A DNA stretch of 64,000 nt. Source: Aquibacillus koreensis (GTDB lineage: Bacteria; Bacillota; Bacilli; Bacillales; Amphibacillaceae). Under the pieces are notes generated by a model that saw only the letters and a program-made list of their open reading frames with translations, had not been told where the DNA came from and made no database searches. Below are positions 1 to 8,574 of the stretch, in pieces (the first letter of the stretch is position 1; each line of letters begins with the position of its first letter). Made by a program: the position numbers and the translations under genes. The stretch spans positions 37,962 through 101,961 of the forward strand of contig NZ_JAOALK010000032.1 of the NCBI RefSeq assembly GCF_025154055.1, given 5' to 3'.

Positions 1-150
1 GATTTATTATCAAAAAGAATTGAAGTTTTTCTTCATGCATTCCATTACCACGCAAAGGAACAAGAAGTGATGAACAGTCATGAAGAATTATTACGTTATA
101 TAGACCATGCGATGGGGCAAACCCCAGCAGCTGCGATGATGGAAGTATAA
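1..150 (+). CDS. C-terminal 49 residues of a small YhdB-like protein (partial)
   Basis: An open frame runs from the window edge to a TAA at 148-150 and is followed at once by a strong terminator, so it is the 3' end of a real gene. The visible part begins DLLSKRIEVFLHAFHYHAKE and is helical and charged. It resembles my memory of the short, uncharacterised Bacillus YhdB family, but too little is present for certainty. No function is known to me. The start codon lies outside the window. Confidence 0.5.
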   Translation, partial: DLLSKRIEVFLHAFHYHAKEQEVMNSHEELLRYIDHAMGQTPAAAMMEV

Positions 151-160
151 AGAATATAAA

Positions 161-199
161 AACGCTTGGAGTTGAACTTGAACTCCAAGCGTTTTAAAA
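161..199. terminator. Bidirectional intrinsic terminator
   Basis: A perfect 13-bp stem (161-173 with 181-193) has a 7-nt loop. A T-run follows on the plus strand and an A-run precedes it, so it can end both the small plus-strand gene and the convergent GNAT-nitrilase gene. Confidence 0.85.
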
Positions 200-202
200 T
201 AA

Positions 203-1771
203 TCAAACCCTATTTGGTTTAACTTCTGTATCTAAGTTTTTATATTTCACTTCAAATAAATCTCTTCGTCGGTCACGTAATTGTCTTACTGTACCTGAAC
301 GTCGTTGTCTTCGTAAAATCTCTAAATCAACATCACCAACAACAACTGTTTCAATATTCGGATTACATTCTCCAATAATTCCATCTCTGGCAAATTCAAA
401 ATCAGATGGTGTAAAGATACCAGACTGTGCATACTGGATATCCATGTTTTCCACCTGGGTTAAGTTTCCTACTGTTCCAGCAATCACTGTATATACTTGA
501 TTTTCAACTGCACGAGCTTGCGCACAATAGCGGACGCGCAAGTATCCTTGACGATCATCTGTACAGAATGGCACAAAAATGATATTTGCACCTTGATCAA
601 CTGCATATCTTGCCAATTCAGGGAATTGAATATCATAACATATTTGAATGGCAATTTTCCCACAATCTGTGTCAAATACTTTCACCGCATCGCCTGGTTG
701 AATTCCCCACCATTTGCGTTCATTAGGGGTTACATGTATTTTGTATTGCTTTTCGATCGTTCCATCACGACGGAATAAATAAGCAATATTGTAAATGTGA
801 TCATCTTCTTCAACAAAGTGAGAACCACCAACAATGTTCACATTATATTTAACAGCTAGACTCGTAAATAATTCAATATAATCTTCCGTATAACTGGCTA
901 ATCTACGAATAGCTTTGGATGGAACCTTTTCTTCAAGAAAAGACATAAGCTGCGCAGTGAAAATTTCAGGAAACACAGCAAAATCAGAGTCAAAATCATA
1001 CGCTACATCCACATAATATTCCACTTGTTTGGCAAATTCCTCAAAAGAATTTATACTCTTCATCATGTATTGAATAACTGTAATTCTGACTGGATAAGCG
1101 GTTTTAAAGTGTCGCTTTGTTTTTGCTTTATAGTCAATATTATTCCATTCCATTAATGTTGCGTATTTTAATGATTGGCTGTCATCGGGAAGGTATCCTG
1201 GATTTATACGCATAAGTGTAAATCCATTCATTATTTGAAATGTTAGAACTGGATCATAAATATTTTGCGTATTTACTTCTTCTACATATTCTCTTGGTGT
1301 AAGCTCATGCTCATATTTATGGTAATTTGGGATTCTCCCGCCAATAATAATACTTTTTAAATTTAGCTCACGCGCTAGCTCTTTTCTAGCATCATACAGT
1401 CTTTTTCCGATCTTCATCCCACGGAAATTCGGATCAACCATTACTTCGATTCCATACAAATTATATCCCTCAGGGTTATGATTTGTAATATACCCTTCAT
1501 CAGTAATGTCGTCCCACGTATGCTTGTCATCATATTCGTCAAAGTTAACAATTAAACTGGAACAACTTCCAATAATCTGACCATCGTATTCGACACAAAA
1601 TTGACCTTCTTGAAACAAGTTAAGGTGACTTTCTAAATGCTCTCGCTTCCATGGTTCCATATTTGGGAAACACGTTTTCTGCATTTCAATAATTTCGTCA
1701 ATATCTGCATAAGTAATATTTCTTACTTCAAGCTTTTTTTCAAAGCTTGATAAGTCCAATTTTTTAGACAT
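203..1771 (-). CDS. yhcX: GNAT acetyltransferase - carbon-nitrogen hydrolase fusion protein (YhcX-like)
   Basis: Two-domain cytoplasmic protein of 522 residues. The first ~200 residues are a GNAT acyltransferase domain with an acetyl-CoA loop of the form RGMKIG near residue 117. The rest is a nitrilase/amidase domain with the expected triad: Glu in FPEIF (~269), Lys in QYKIH (~344) and Cys in QICYD (~378). The length matches B. subtilis YhcX. The substrate is unknown; the family cleaves C-N bonds in amides or nitriles. I chose the ATG at 1771 over the one eight codons upstream because AAAGGG lies about 12 nt before it, while the upstream ATG has no ribosome binding site. It stands alone between terminators. 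Confidence 0.88.
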   Translation of the reverse strand: MSKKLDLSSFEKKLEVRNITYADIDEIIEMQKTCFPNMEPWKREHLESHLNLFQEGQFCVEYDGQIIGSCSSLIVNFDEYDDKHTWDDITDEGYITNHNPEGYNLYGIEVMVDPNFRGMKIGKRLYDARKELARELNLKSIIIGGRIPNYHKYEHELTPREYVEEVNTQNIYDPVLTFQIMNGFTLMRINPGYLPDDSQSLKYATLMEWNNIDYKAKTKRHFKTAYPVRITVIQYMMKSINSFEEFAKQVEYYVDVAYDFDSDFAVFPEIFTAQLMSFLEEKVPSKAIRRLASYTEDYIELFTSLAVKYNVNIVGGSHFVEEDDHIYNIAYLFRRDGTIEKQYKIHVTPNERKWWGIQPGDAVKVFDTDCGKIAIQICYDIQFPELARYAVDQGANIIFVPFCTDDRQGYLRVRYCAQARAVENQVYTVIAGTVGNLTQVENMDIQYAQSGIFTPSDFEFARDGIIGECNPNIETVVVGDVDLEILRRQRRSGTVRQLRDRRRDLFEVKYKNLDTEVKPNRV

Positions 1772-1911
1772 GAAACTACCATACCCTTTCTTCATTAATA
1801 CAAGTTAGTCTATTTTTAATAAGTGCCTCGTTCTATCTTCCTATACTTTTTAATTCTACTTTAACTAACTTTAATGAACAAATTTTTAATCTGAACGGGT
1901 TGGTCATATCT

Positions 1912-2649
1912 TTAACTTGCTTTATTTAAATATTCCTTCAGATACAAATAATCTCCACATAGCACAATAAATACGGCTAAAATATATTTGCGATTTCTTT
2001 CTAATGTTTTTTTACTAACAGGAACTAATGGTACTAATTTATTCATCGGTATTTTCTTTTTATCCATCACATATTCTCTTAACGAAGGCTCTCGATATAA
2101 AATGTGTGCTACTTGAATAGCAGACTCCCTCGCATCACTGTGTTTTGGGGAAATCTTTACTAACTCCTCTAAAGTAATATCATATAAGGATAACGCATCA
2201 CAAAATTGGTTGATCTCCTCTCGTTGACGCCATTGCTCTTCTTCATTTTGGTAATTCTCTTTAGCGACTACCCTCTCTACTCGGCATTCCATTTCTTCTG
2301 AATCGAAAAAATCATCCAGTGGAATCCATACGGCTTTCCTGTTCTCTTTCCTCAAATAGTCAATTGTTTTTCTTTTAATAACAAGACTTGCGAAGGATAA
2401 AAAAGAAGTTCCTTTATTTATTGAATAGCCAATCATTGCCTCATAAAAAGCGTATAAGCCAATGCTAAACTCATCATCTTTTTTCGGATTTATATATCTT
2501 TTACACACATGTGAAACAACCTTAGCAATAAATGGTTGATAGTTTGTTAATAGAGTTTGTTGCAACTCTTGGTCTCCCTGTTGAACCAATGTAACTTGTT
2601 CTTCTAAGGATAGTTTGACTTCATTGTTTGTTTTACAAAGACTCAACAT
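1912..2649 (-). CDS. sigI: RNA polymerase sigma factor SigI
   Basis: 245 residues, the usual length for the SigI branch of the sigma-70 family. Region 2 is visible around residues 40-125 (FIAKVVSHVCKRYIN, then FLSFASLVIKRKTIDYLRKE), and a helix-turn-helix-like stretch lies near the C-terminus (PVSKKTLERNRKYI). In B. subtilis SigI is a heat-responsive, cell-envelope-related factor held by the membrane anti-sigma RsgI, encoded just downstream. Here the next gene downstream is the GNAT-nitrilase gene, so no rsgI is adjacent. The start is the ATG after a GGTGGTGAGATAA leader. Confidence 0.88.
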   Translation of the reverse strand: MLSLCKTNNEVKLSLEEQVTLVQQGDQELQQTLLTNYQPFIAKVVSHVCKRYINPKKDDEFSIGLYAFYEAMIGYSINKGTSFLSFASLVIKRKTIDYLRKENRKAVWIPLDDFFDSEEMECRVERVVAKENYQNEEEQWRQREEINQFCDALSLYDITLEELVKISPKHSDARESAIQVAHILYREPSLREYVMDKKKIPMNKLVPLVPVSKKTLERNRKYILAVFIVLCGDYLYLKEYLNKAS

Positions 2650-2884
2650 TTATCTCACCACCGATTTTCTCTGTTTTTATGTAAGCTTAAACTCTTTCAT
2701 TTAGAAAAAGCCAAGTAAGAACAATGATAGCTTATCTCTATTACCGTATCTATCAGTTTTCATTTACATTTTGTTTAATTTTCATATCAAAAAATAGGAA
2801 CAAATCACTAAGTTCTTAATCAAACTGCAAAATTCCTGTTAAATTATGTTAGAATAACGTACCTATTTTCTTGATTTTAAGTCG

Positions 2885-3160
2885 TAGTTTCCATAAACTC
2901 CGCAGCAACACGGAGAAATTAGTGAATTCTATGCAAGCGGCTATGAGAGCCCTTATTTGTCCTTTTTAGACCGTTTTTTTATCTGAGCGGCTATACAGTA
3001 CGTTATCTTAACAAATCGCCAATGAAATTAATCGAGTTTGTGCAAATAAGGGCTCTGGTGACCGCTAAAACCATATATCCTTAGATTTTAGGCTAATAAC
3101 GGATCTCTTAGCCGCTAAAGTTAACATAGATTTCTGAGCGGCTGGTTACGACGGAATATT
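2885..3160. repeat. Intergenic repeat, family A (single unit)
   Basis: The gene-free stretch 2650-3240 contains a copy of a repeat that recurs at 40862-41345. Recognisable blocks are GCGGCTATGAGAGCCCTTAT near 2939, GTGCAAATAAGGGCTCTGG near 3039 and CGGATCTCTTAGCCGCT near 3100. Blocks on the two sides are mutually complementary, so each unit can fold into nested hairpins. The right end carries GGTTACGACG, related to the ends of the other copies. It contains no credible coding frame. Confidence 0.8.
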
Positions 3161-3203
3161 CATCTACTGTGCCTTAAAATAACATTAATCAATCCTTGTT
3201 TAC

Positions 3204-3237
3204 AAAAAAGGCCATGCGTACGAATACACATGGCCTT
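3204..3237 (-). terminator. Intrinsic terminator of the serine protease gene
   Basis: On the minus strand a 9-bp stem AAGGCCATG/CATGGCCTT is followed by six T residues, directly after the protease stop codon. Confidence 0.85.
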
Positions 3238-3240
3238 CTC

Positions 3241-4056
3241 TTATTCATTCATTTTTTCATGATAATAATCAATTGGAACAGCTAACCCTACTTTTCCATG
3301 GGTGTCGTGCTTTAATGTTGCAAAGATAACACCAATTACTTCTCCATCGCTATTAATCACTGGACTACCACTATTCCCTCGATAGACAGGAGCTTTCATC
3401 ATTATCACTTCTTGATCCCATTCTTTTAGGTCGGTATATCCGATTAGTTCTCCTTCGTTCGCAATGCCATTAAATTGCAATGGATTACCAATAAAGTGAA
3501 TATGCTCATGGTCAGAGAAAGATGAATCGTTTGCCAATGGTAAATAAGGAAGATCATTGCCCTTTACCTGCAGTACAGCTAAATCAATATCTGGAAACTC
3601 ATGGATTACTTCTGCATCATAAAGTCCTTGCTCTGGATAAGCTACTGTAATTATTTTCTCCGCTTCTATTACATGGTGATTTGTAATAATCAATCCATCA
3701 GGAGAAATAGAAAAACCTGTTCCTTTACTTTCGGGTAATTGAACGACAACTACCGATTCTTGATATTCATCAATCGTAGGATCGGTCATTAATTGCGCGG
3801 ACGTGACAAGAAAATCAATTGCTGGTATTGAAAATGTCCGCGGTAAAATCGCAACCACATTGATAAGCATTGCAATTGCAATTAACCAAAAAGCCCATTT
3901 AGGAAAAGGTCGCTTTACTTCATGCTTTTCCTCTTTTTCCTTTTGCAGAGCATTTTCTCTCTCCACTTTTAATATTTCTATTAGCTCTTCATGATCTATT
4001 TCCTCATATAAATCTTCATCTATAATATCTTGATGGTAGTTATCTGATTCCTTCAT
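3241..4056 (-). CDS. Membrane-anchored trypsin-like serine protease (HtrA-like, no PDZ)
   Basis: 271 residues. An acidic cytoplasmic N-terminus (1-52) precedes one membrane segment (~54-72), and an extracellular trypsin-like domain follows. The catalytic triad is visible as His128 (TNHHVI), Asp158 (DIDLAV) and Ser229 (RGNSGSP). Unlike classical HtrA/DegP the protein ends after the protease domain, with no PDZ domain. The role is probably surface protein quality control or processing, which is inference. The start was moved to the ATG at 4056 because GAGGTG lies 7 nt upstream; the longer frame's first ATG has no such site. It is monocistronic. Confidence 0.85.
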   Translation of the reverse strand: MKESDNYHQDIIDEDLYEEIDHEELIEILKVERENALQKEKEEKHEVKRPFPKWAFWLIAIAMLINVVAILPRTFSIPAIDFLVTSAQLMTDPTIDEYQESVVVVQLPESKGTGFSISPDGLIITNHHVIEAEKIITVAYPEQGLYDAEVIHEFPDIDLAVLQVKGNDLPYLPLANDSSFSDHEHIHFIGNPLQFNGIANEGELIGYTDLKEWDQEVIMMKAPVYRGNSGSPVINSDGEVIGVIFATLKHDTHGKVGLAVPIDYYHEKMNE

Positions 4057-4108
4057 TTTCACACCTCGCATGGAGACCATCAACAATAATAAGGTATCAC
4101 AGGTAATA

Positions 4109-6145
4109 TTAGATGGCTGGTTCTCGTAATTTCCCTTGTTGCATTTGATACATTTGGTAGTAGATTCCCTGTTGCTCTAACAACTCGAGATGATTACCTT
4201 GCTCCTTCATTATACCATGATCTAATACGTAAATGTGATCTGCTTGTTGTATCGTCGACAAACGATGCGCAATGACTAAAGTAGTTCGACCTTGTTTAAT
4301 CACTTCCAAGGCTCTTTGAATCACCGCTTCTGTTTCTGTATCAATATTTGCCATAGCTTCATCTAAAATAAGAATTGCAGGGTCAAAAGCAAGCGCTCTA
4401 GCAAATGAAATCAACTGACGTTCCCCCATTGATAATGTTGATCCGCCTTCTTTAACAGGTTCATCGTACCCATTTGGAAGTTTCGCGATAAATCGATTTG
4501 CCCCTACCGATTCTAAAGCCCTAATCGCCATTTCCCGGGAAATCTCTCGGTGATTCATGGTGACATTCGACAAAATTGTCCCTGTAAAAAGAAATGGATC
4601 TTGTAATACAATACCCATGTGACTTCTTACTTGTTGTCTCGACATCGATTTCGTATCAATTCCATCAATCATGATTTTCCCTTTTTGAGGATCGTAAAAA
4701 CGAAACAGTAAGTTCATAATCGAACTCTTACCTGAACCTGTGTGACCAACAAACGCCACGGTTTTACCTGGTTGAACATCCAATTGAATATCCTTTAGTA
4801 CATACTCATCTTGATCGTACGCAAACCACACATGATCAAACACGATATGCCCCTTGAACTTGGGTACTGGTTTATTATTTATCTCTTCCCCATCATGATC
4901 AATCAGTTCAAAAACACGACTAGATGCTACGCGCGCTTGTTCTAGCAATGGCAATTGGTTTACCACATCGTTGACTGGCCCGAATAATCGCGTTAAATAA
5001 TCAACAAATGCATACAGCACACCTGCACTAATAATACTTTCAACACCCAGTGAAGAGGAACCAAAATACCAAATTAGCGTTACAAACGCCAGATTCCTGA
5101 GAACATTTACTAGGTTATGTGAAGTTAATGCACTCAGTCGAACTAGTTTTTTCTGATAAAGAAAATGACGTTGGTTTAATGCTTCAAATTCCTTCTCTAC
5201 CTGGTTTTCTTTCTGAAAAGCTTGTATGATCGACATTCCTCGAATCGACTCATTAATATTTCCATTTATCTCACTCACTGTTGAACGAATAACTTTATTG
5301 TATTTAGTTCCAAAGTACTTATAAAACTTCATCCATCCATACATGATTGGAATGAGTAGCAAACAGAAAGCAGCTAATTTTGCATCTAATATAAATAGAG
5401 CAACAAAGATTCCAAACATGTAAATTATACTAGTTACAAATACAGATAATACACGTTCATATAAATCTCGTATCGCTTCCGTATCATTTGTAATTCTTGC
5501 TACGATCTTACCAGCTGGACGGTCGACAAAATAATTGATTGGCACTTTTTGCGTGTGATTAAATACATCATTTCGCATCTTTTGAACAATTCGATTCGAT
5601 GCTTTTTGAAGCAAAAATGTTTTTCCAAATTGAAAAATAGCGGCAATCAATAATAAAGCCACATATAAAATTAGTAAGTAGACAATCGGTTGTTGTTCAG
5701 GTTTAAAGAAAGAATACAGCTCATTGATCGATAGTTTATCTGACTCAATTGTCAAAGTTTCATTTGGCGATTCTACCGTAATTATGCCATTATCAACACT
5801 TCGATTACCTTGAAGTGGAATCTCCTCATTCACCCAATAATAATCCCTACCTATTTGTAGAATAGTAGAGGTGTCTATAATTGTTGTTTCCTCATCATCT
5901 AATCGGTCTGCACGAATATACCATGCGTTGTTGTATTCTACTAGTCGGCTAGTGTCAGTGCCTTGCTCTACTTGATACCATATCGATTCAATGCCTGTAA
6001 TATGCTCATCGATGATTCGCTTAGCAATAAAAGGTCCTGCCAACTCAAGTGAAACGGCTACTAATAAACAAAGAAGTCCTATGATAATTGTCTTTTTATA
6101 AGATAGAGCATATTGGAACAAACGTTTTTCTGTAGATCCATTCAT
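4109..6145 (-). CDS. bmrD: Heterodimeric multidrug ABC exporter subunit BmrD
   Basis: 678 residues, a fused membrane and ATPase half-transporter. An extra segment of about 100 residues between the first two membrane helices (~45-150) matches the extracellular domain typical of BmrD. The ATPase has Walker A GHTGSGKSS (467-475), a degenerate signature LSMGERQ (571-577) and Walker B ILILDE with catalytic Glu596. The altered signature completes the degenerate nucleotide site contributed by BmrC, while Glu596 belongs to the active site. It starts at the bmrC stop codon (TGATG, 1-nt overlap), so the subunits are co-translated. It acts as a drug/proton-independent ATP-driven exporter in the plasma membrane. 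Confidence 0.92.
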   Translation of the reverse strand: MNGSTEKRLFQYALSYKKTIIIGLLCLLVAVSLELAGPFIAKRIIDEHITGIESIWYQVEQGTDTSRLVEYNNAWYIRADRLDDEETTIIDTSTILQIGRDYYWVNEEIPLQGNRSVDNGIITVESPNETLTIESDKLSINELYSFFKPEQQPIVYLLILYVALLLIAAIFQFGKTFLLQKASNRIVQKMRNDVFNHTQKVPINYFVDRPAGKIVARITNDTEAIRDLYERVLSVFVTSIIYMFGIFVALFILDAKLAAFCLLLIPIMYGWMKFYKYFGTKYNKVIRSTVSEINGNINESIRGMSIIQAFQKENQVEKEFEALNQRHFLYQKKLVRLSALTSHNLVNVLRNLAFVTLIWYFGSSSLGVESIISAGVLYAFVDYLTRLFGPVNDVVNQLPLLEQARVASSRVFELIDHDGEEINNKPVPKFKGHIVFDHVWFAYDQDEYVLKDIQLDVQPGKTVAFVGHTGSGKSSIMNLLFRFYDPQKGKIMIDGIDTKSMSRQQVRSHMGIVLQDPFLFTGTILSNVTMNHREISREMAIRALESVGANRFIAKLPNGYDEPVKEGGSTLSMGERQLISFARALAFDPAILILDEAMANIDTETEAVIQRALEVIKQGRTTLVIAHRLSTIQQADHIYVLDHGIMKEQGNHLELLEQQGIYYQMYQMQQGKLREPAI

Positions 6146-7893
6146 CAGGAAACCACCTCCTGTTGTTCCAATTGTTGTAACTTAAATTGCTCACAATACC
6201 AACCTTGCGTTTTCATAAGGTCTTTATGTGTGCCTGATTCTATAATCTTACCTTCATCTAAAACAACAATAAGGTCTGCGTGCATAACTGCAGAAAGCCT
6301 GTGCGCAGTAATACACGTTGTTTTTCCTTTCCGTTGTTCTTTCAAATGGTCAATAATCATAGATTCCGTTTTCCCATCAACTGCAGATAATGCATCATCT
6401 AACAATAATATTTCTGGGTCTTTAATAAATGCTCGAGCAAGTGCAACTCTTTGTTTCTGCCCACCCGACAACGTTACACCGCTTTCTCCTACTTTTGTAT
6501 CCAATCCTTTTGGCAAACTTTCTATATCATCTAGAAAATGCGCCATTTTCATCACGTGTTTAATCTGATCATCCGTTGCATCTGCTCTTCCAAATTGAAT
6601 GTTTTCTCTGATCGTCTTTGAAAACATGATTTGATCCTGGGGAACATATCCGATCCATTCTCTGGTTTTATCTAGTGCTATTTCTTCAATTGGAGTACCA
6701 GATATAAGCAGATTTCCTGTTTTTCCTGGGTACTCTCTTAATAATTGTCTTAACAGTGTTGTCTTACCTGTACCCGTTTTGCCAACAATTCCAATTGTTT
6801 GACCTCGATAAATTGTAATATTGATGTCTGAGAGACTCCATGTTTTACTATCTGGATAAGCAAAACTTACATGATCCATCTTTATATGTTCAGGAACACT
6901 AATATCTTTCGGATTCAAAGGTACGTTAATATCACTCTGATAGCTTAACGTATCATTAACACGATCAAGTGAGGCATTTCCGCGTTGCATCACATTAATT
7001 AACTCACCAACGGCAAACATTGGCCAAATCAACATACCTAAATAGACGTTAAAGGATACGAGTTGACCTAATGTTAGATGGTTATGGAAAACTAGCGTTG
7101 CGCCGTATCCTATTCCTATCGTGTAGGAGATCCCGATCAATACTTTCATGGTCGGCTCAAATAGGGCGTCTATTTTAGCTACTTCTAAGTTTTTGTGATA
7201 AACGTCTTCTGTCATGTTCTGAAAACGTTGTTCATCTTGCTTCTCCTGAGCATATGCTCGTATGACTCGAACCCCTCGAATCGATTCCAATACATCATTA
7301 TTCATATCACTAAAAGCAGCTTGTGCTTTCATGAATCGTTCATGAATTATGCTCCCATATTTATGCATGACTACTGCCATAATTGGCAATGGAATGAGCG
7401 CCATTAATGTTAATTTCCAACTAATTGTAAATCCCATTACAGCAATAATCATAAACATAAAAATGCTTGAATCGACCAAAGTTAAAATTCCGAACCCTGT
7501 TGTCATCGATATCGCTTTTAAATCATTTGTTGCTTTAGCCATTAAATCTCCAGTTCGATATTTCCCAAAAAAGGTTGGTGTCATTTTCAAAAAGTGACGC
7601 ATTAGCTTCGATCGCATCAACCTTTCCATAATAAATGCTCCACCGAACAACGTATAATCCCATAAAAAGGATATAGTATAACTTAAAACAATCAGTATCC
7701 CATAGATCATTAAGATATCTAATAAACTCTCCATTGTTAATGTACTATATTGTATTTCATCGATGGCCATTCCAATTAACTTAGGTGGGATAATATCAAT
7801 GATACTTGCAACAATTAAAGCAAGAATTGCAAACGTATATCTTTTCCAATACTGTTTAAAGAACCAATCTAATTTTCTAAATACCGAAAACAT
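6145..7893 (-). CDS. bmrC: Heterodimeric multidrug ABC exporter subunit BmrC
   Basis: 582 residues with six membrane helices and a C-terminal ATPase. Walker A is GKTGTGKTT (371-379), the signature is canonical LSGGQ (475-479), and Walker B ends LLLDD, so Asp500 replaces the catalytic Glu. That substitution marks the degenerate site of BmrCD-type heterodimers. The ATG at 7893 follows GGTGATTGG, the same sequence that precedes the 44-codon ORF upstream. In B. subtilis bmrCD is induced by ribosome-targeting antibiotics through attenuation; a matching leader is visible upstream (8320-8603). Confidence 0.92.
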   Translation of the reverse strand: MFSVFRKLDWFFKQYWKRYTFAILALIVASIIDIIPPKLIGMAIDEIQYSTLTMESLLDILMIYGILIVLSYTISFLWDYTLFGGAFIMERLMRSKLMRHFLKMTPTFFGKYRTGDLMAKATNDLKAISMTTGFGILTLVDSSIFMFMIIAVMGFTISWKLTLMALIPLPIMAVVMHKYGSIIHERFMKAQAAFSDMNNDVLESIRGVRVIRAYAQEKQDEQRFQNMTEDVYHKNLEVAKIDALFEPTMKVLIGISYTIGIGYGATLVFHNHLTLGQLVSFNVYLGMLIWPMFAVGELINVMQRGNASLDRVNDTLSYQSDINVPLNPKDISVPEHIKMDHVSFAYPDSKTWSLSDINITIYRGQTIGIVGKTGTGKTTLLRQLLREYPGKTGNLLISGTPIEEIALDKTREWIGYVPQDQIMFSKTIRENIQFGRADATDDQIKHVMKMAHFLDDIESLPKGLDTKVGESGVTLSGGQKQRVALARAFIKDPEILLLDDALSAVDGKTESMIIDHLKEQRKGKTTCITAHRLSAVMHADLIVVLDEGKIIESGTHKDLMKTQGWYCEQFKLQQLEQQEVVS

Positions 7894-7918
7894 CCAATCA
7901 CCATCCTCTCTAGATTCA

Positions 7919-7975
7919 CTATCCGCTTTCTTTCCATTCTTCTAACAATTCCATTCTCCTTGTAACTTTCATCAT
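7919..7975 (-). CDS. Possible 18-codon ORF just upstream of bmrC
   Basis: MMKVTRRMELLEEWKESG starts 9 nt after AAAGGAG and ends 25 nt before bmrC. A parallel ORF (8180-8233) sits in the same position before the 44-codon ORF, so it is one half of a duplicated module. It may be a leader peptide or the tail of a lost gene. No function can be assigned. Confidence 0.35.
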   Translation of the reverse strand: MMKVTRRMELLEEWKESG

Positions 7976-8013
7976 CTTTCATTTCTCCTTTCCATCATTA
8001 AAAGATTTACATA

Positions 8014-8148
8014 TTAGTTTTTTGAAATAATAAATACCATTTGATCAATTAATGGCAAGTCTTTTTTAAACGTTACGACAAAAACAAATGTGTATCGTTT
8101 GATAAAGTCAGTAAAAAACCAATCGACCTTCCTAAACATAGAAAACAT
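8014..8148 (-). CDS. 44-residue BmrC-N-terminus-like peptide (BmrB-position ORF)
   Basis: The peptide begins MFSMFRKVDWFF and contains KRYTFVFVV, closely parallel to the first ~25 residues of BmrC (MFSVFRKLDWFF, KRYTFAILA). It ends in an unrelated tail at a TAA. It has the same AGGTGATTGG-ATG start context as bmrC. It occupies the position of the short BmrB leader gene of B. subtilis. It could be a functional leader/regulatory peptide or a decayed partial duplication of the bmrC start. I see no terminator between it and bmrC. Confidence 0.5.
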   Translation of the reverse strand: MFSMFRKVDWFFTDFIKRYTFVFVVTFKKDLPLIDQMVFIISKN

Positions 8149-8179
8149 CCAATCACCTACTTTGTTGTTTATTGTGCAC

Positions 8180-8233
8180 TTATCCGCCTTCGTTCCTTTC
8201 TTCCATACCTTTAGATATTAATTTAAAAATCAT
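8180..8233 (-). CDS. Possible 17-codon ORF upstream of the BmrC-like peptide
   Basis: MIFKLISKGMEERNEGG follows GGGAGAG with an 8-nt spacer and ends 31 nt before the 44-codon ORF. Its last residues (GMEERNEGG) parallel the end of the 7919-7975 ORF (RMELLEEWKESG), supporting a degenerate tandem duplication. Function unknown. Confidence 0.3.
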   Translation of the reverse strand: MIFKLISKGMEERNEGG

Positions 8234-8324
8234 TTGATCATCTCTCCCTTTTCTTATTTGATTTATATTAAAAACTGGAAAATCCAGATTTTAAACACTT
8301 TTACATTTTTTTCCTTCAAGAAAC

Positions 8325-8359
8325 AAAAAAACGCACACGTCCCTAGACGCATGCGTTTT
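8325..8359 (-). terminator. Second leader terminator of the bmr operon
   Basis: On the minus strand a 14-bp stem with two G-U pairs (8346-8359 with 8328-8341) has a 4-nt loop and ends in seven T residues. It lies inside the bmr leader, downstream of the attenuator hairpin, and gives a second barrier to transcription of bmrCD. Confidence 0.8.
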
Positions 8360-8366
8360 CAAATAG

Positions 8367-8493
8367 AAAAAAGGCCACGGACAAAGGTGTGGCCTTTTGT
8401 TATAAACATCATAATTCATATAAAAGTTATCAACCGATTAAAACGGTTCTTACTTTTATCCTATGATTACTGTTCTATTACCTGAAGGCCACT
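8367..8493 (-). promoter_or_regulatory. Ribosome-mediated transcription attenuator of the bmr operon
   Basis: Three elements are read on the minus strand. Element 1, GTGGCCTT (8492-8485), lies inside the leader peptide frame. Element 2, AAGGCCAC, and element 3, GTGGCC followed by six T residues (8400-8367), form a terminator hairpin. Element 1 is exactly complementary to element 2 (8 bp), so 1:2 pairing would abolish the terminator. A separate hairpin (8420-8459) lies between. A ribosome stalled early in the leader would leave element 1 free and allow read-through. The mechanism is inferred from sequence. Confidence 0.7.
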
Positions 8494-8538
8494 TCGTATA
8501 TACAATTGTTTTAAACTTACTACTGTTACTTTTTCCAT
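8467..8538 (-). CDS. 23-residue leader peptide of the bmr attenuator
   Basis: The frame starts MEKVTVVSLKQLYIRSG and stops at 8467. It is preceded by a very strong AAAAGGAGGT site with an 8-nt spacer, and begins about 30 nt after a consensus promoter. Codons 16-18 encode the GTGGCCTT element that can disrupt the downstream terminator. Position and structure indicate a sensor peptide whose translation status controls bmrCD. A longer frame upstream in the same phase has no start signal. Confidence 0.7.
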   Translation of the reverse strand: MEKVTVVSLKQLYIRSGLQVIEQ

Positions 8539-8574
8539 TTTTGGCGACCTCCTTTTGTAATATTTGCTTTCTAA

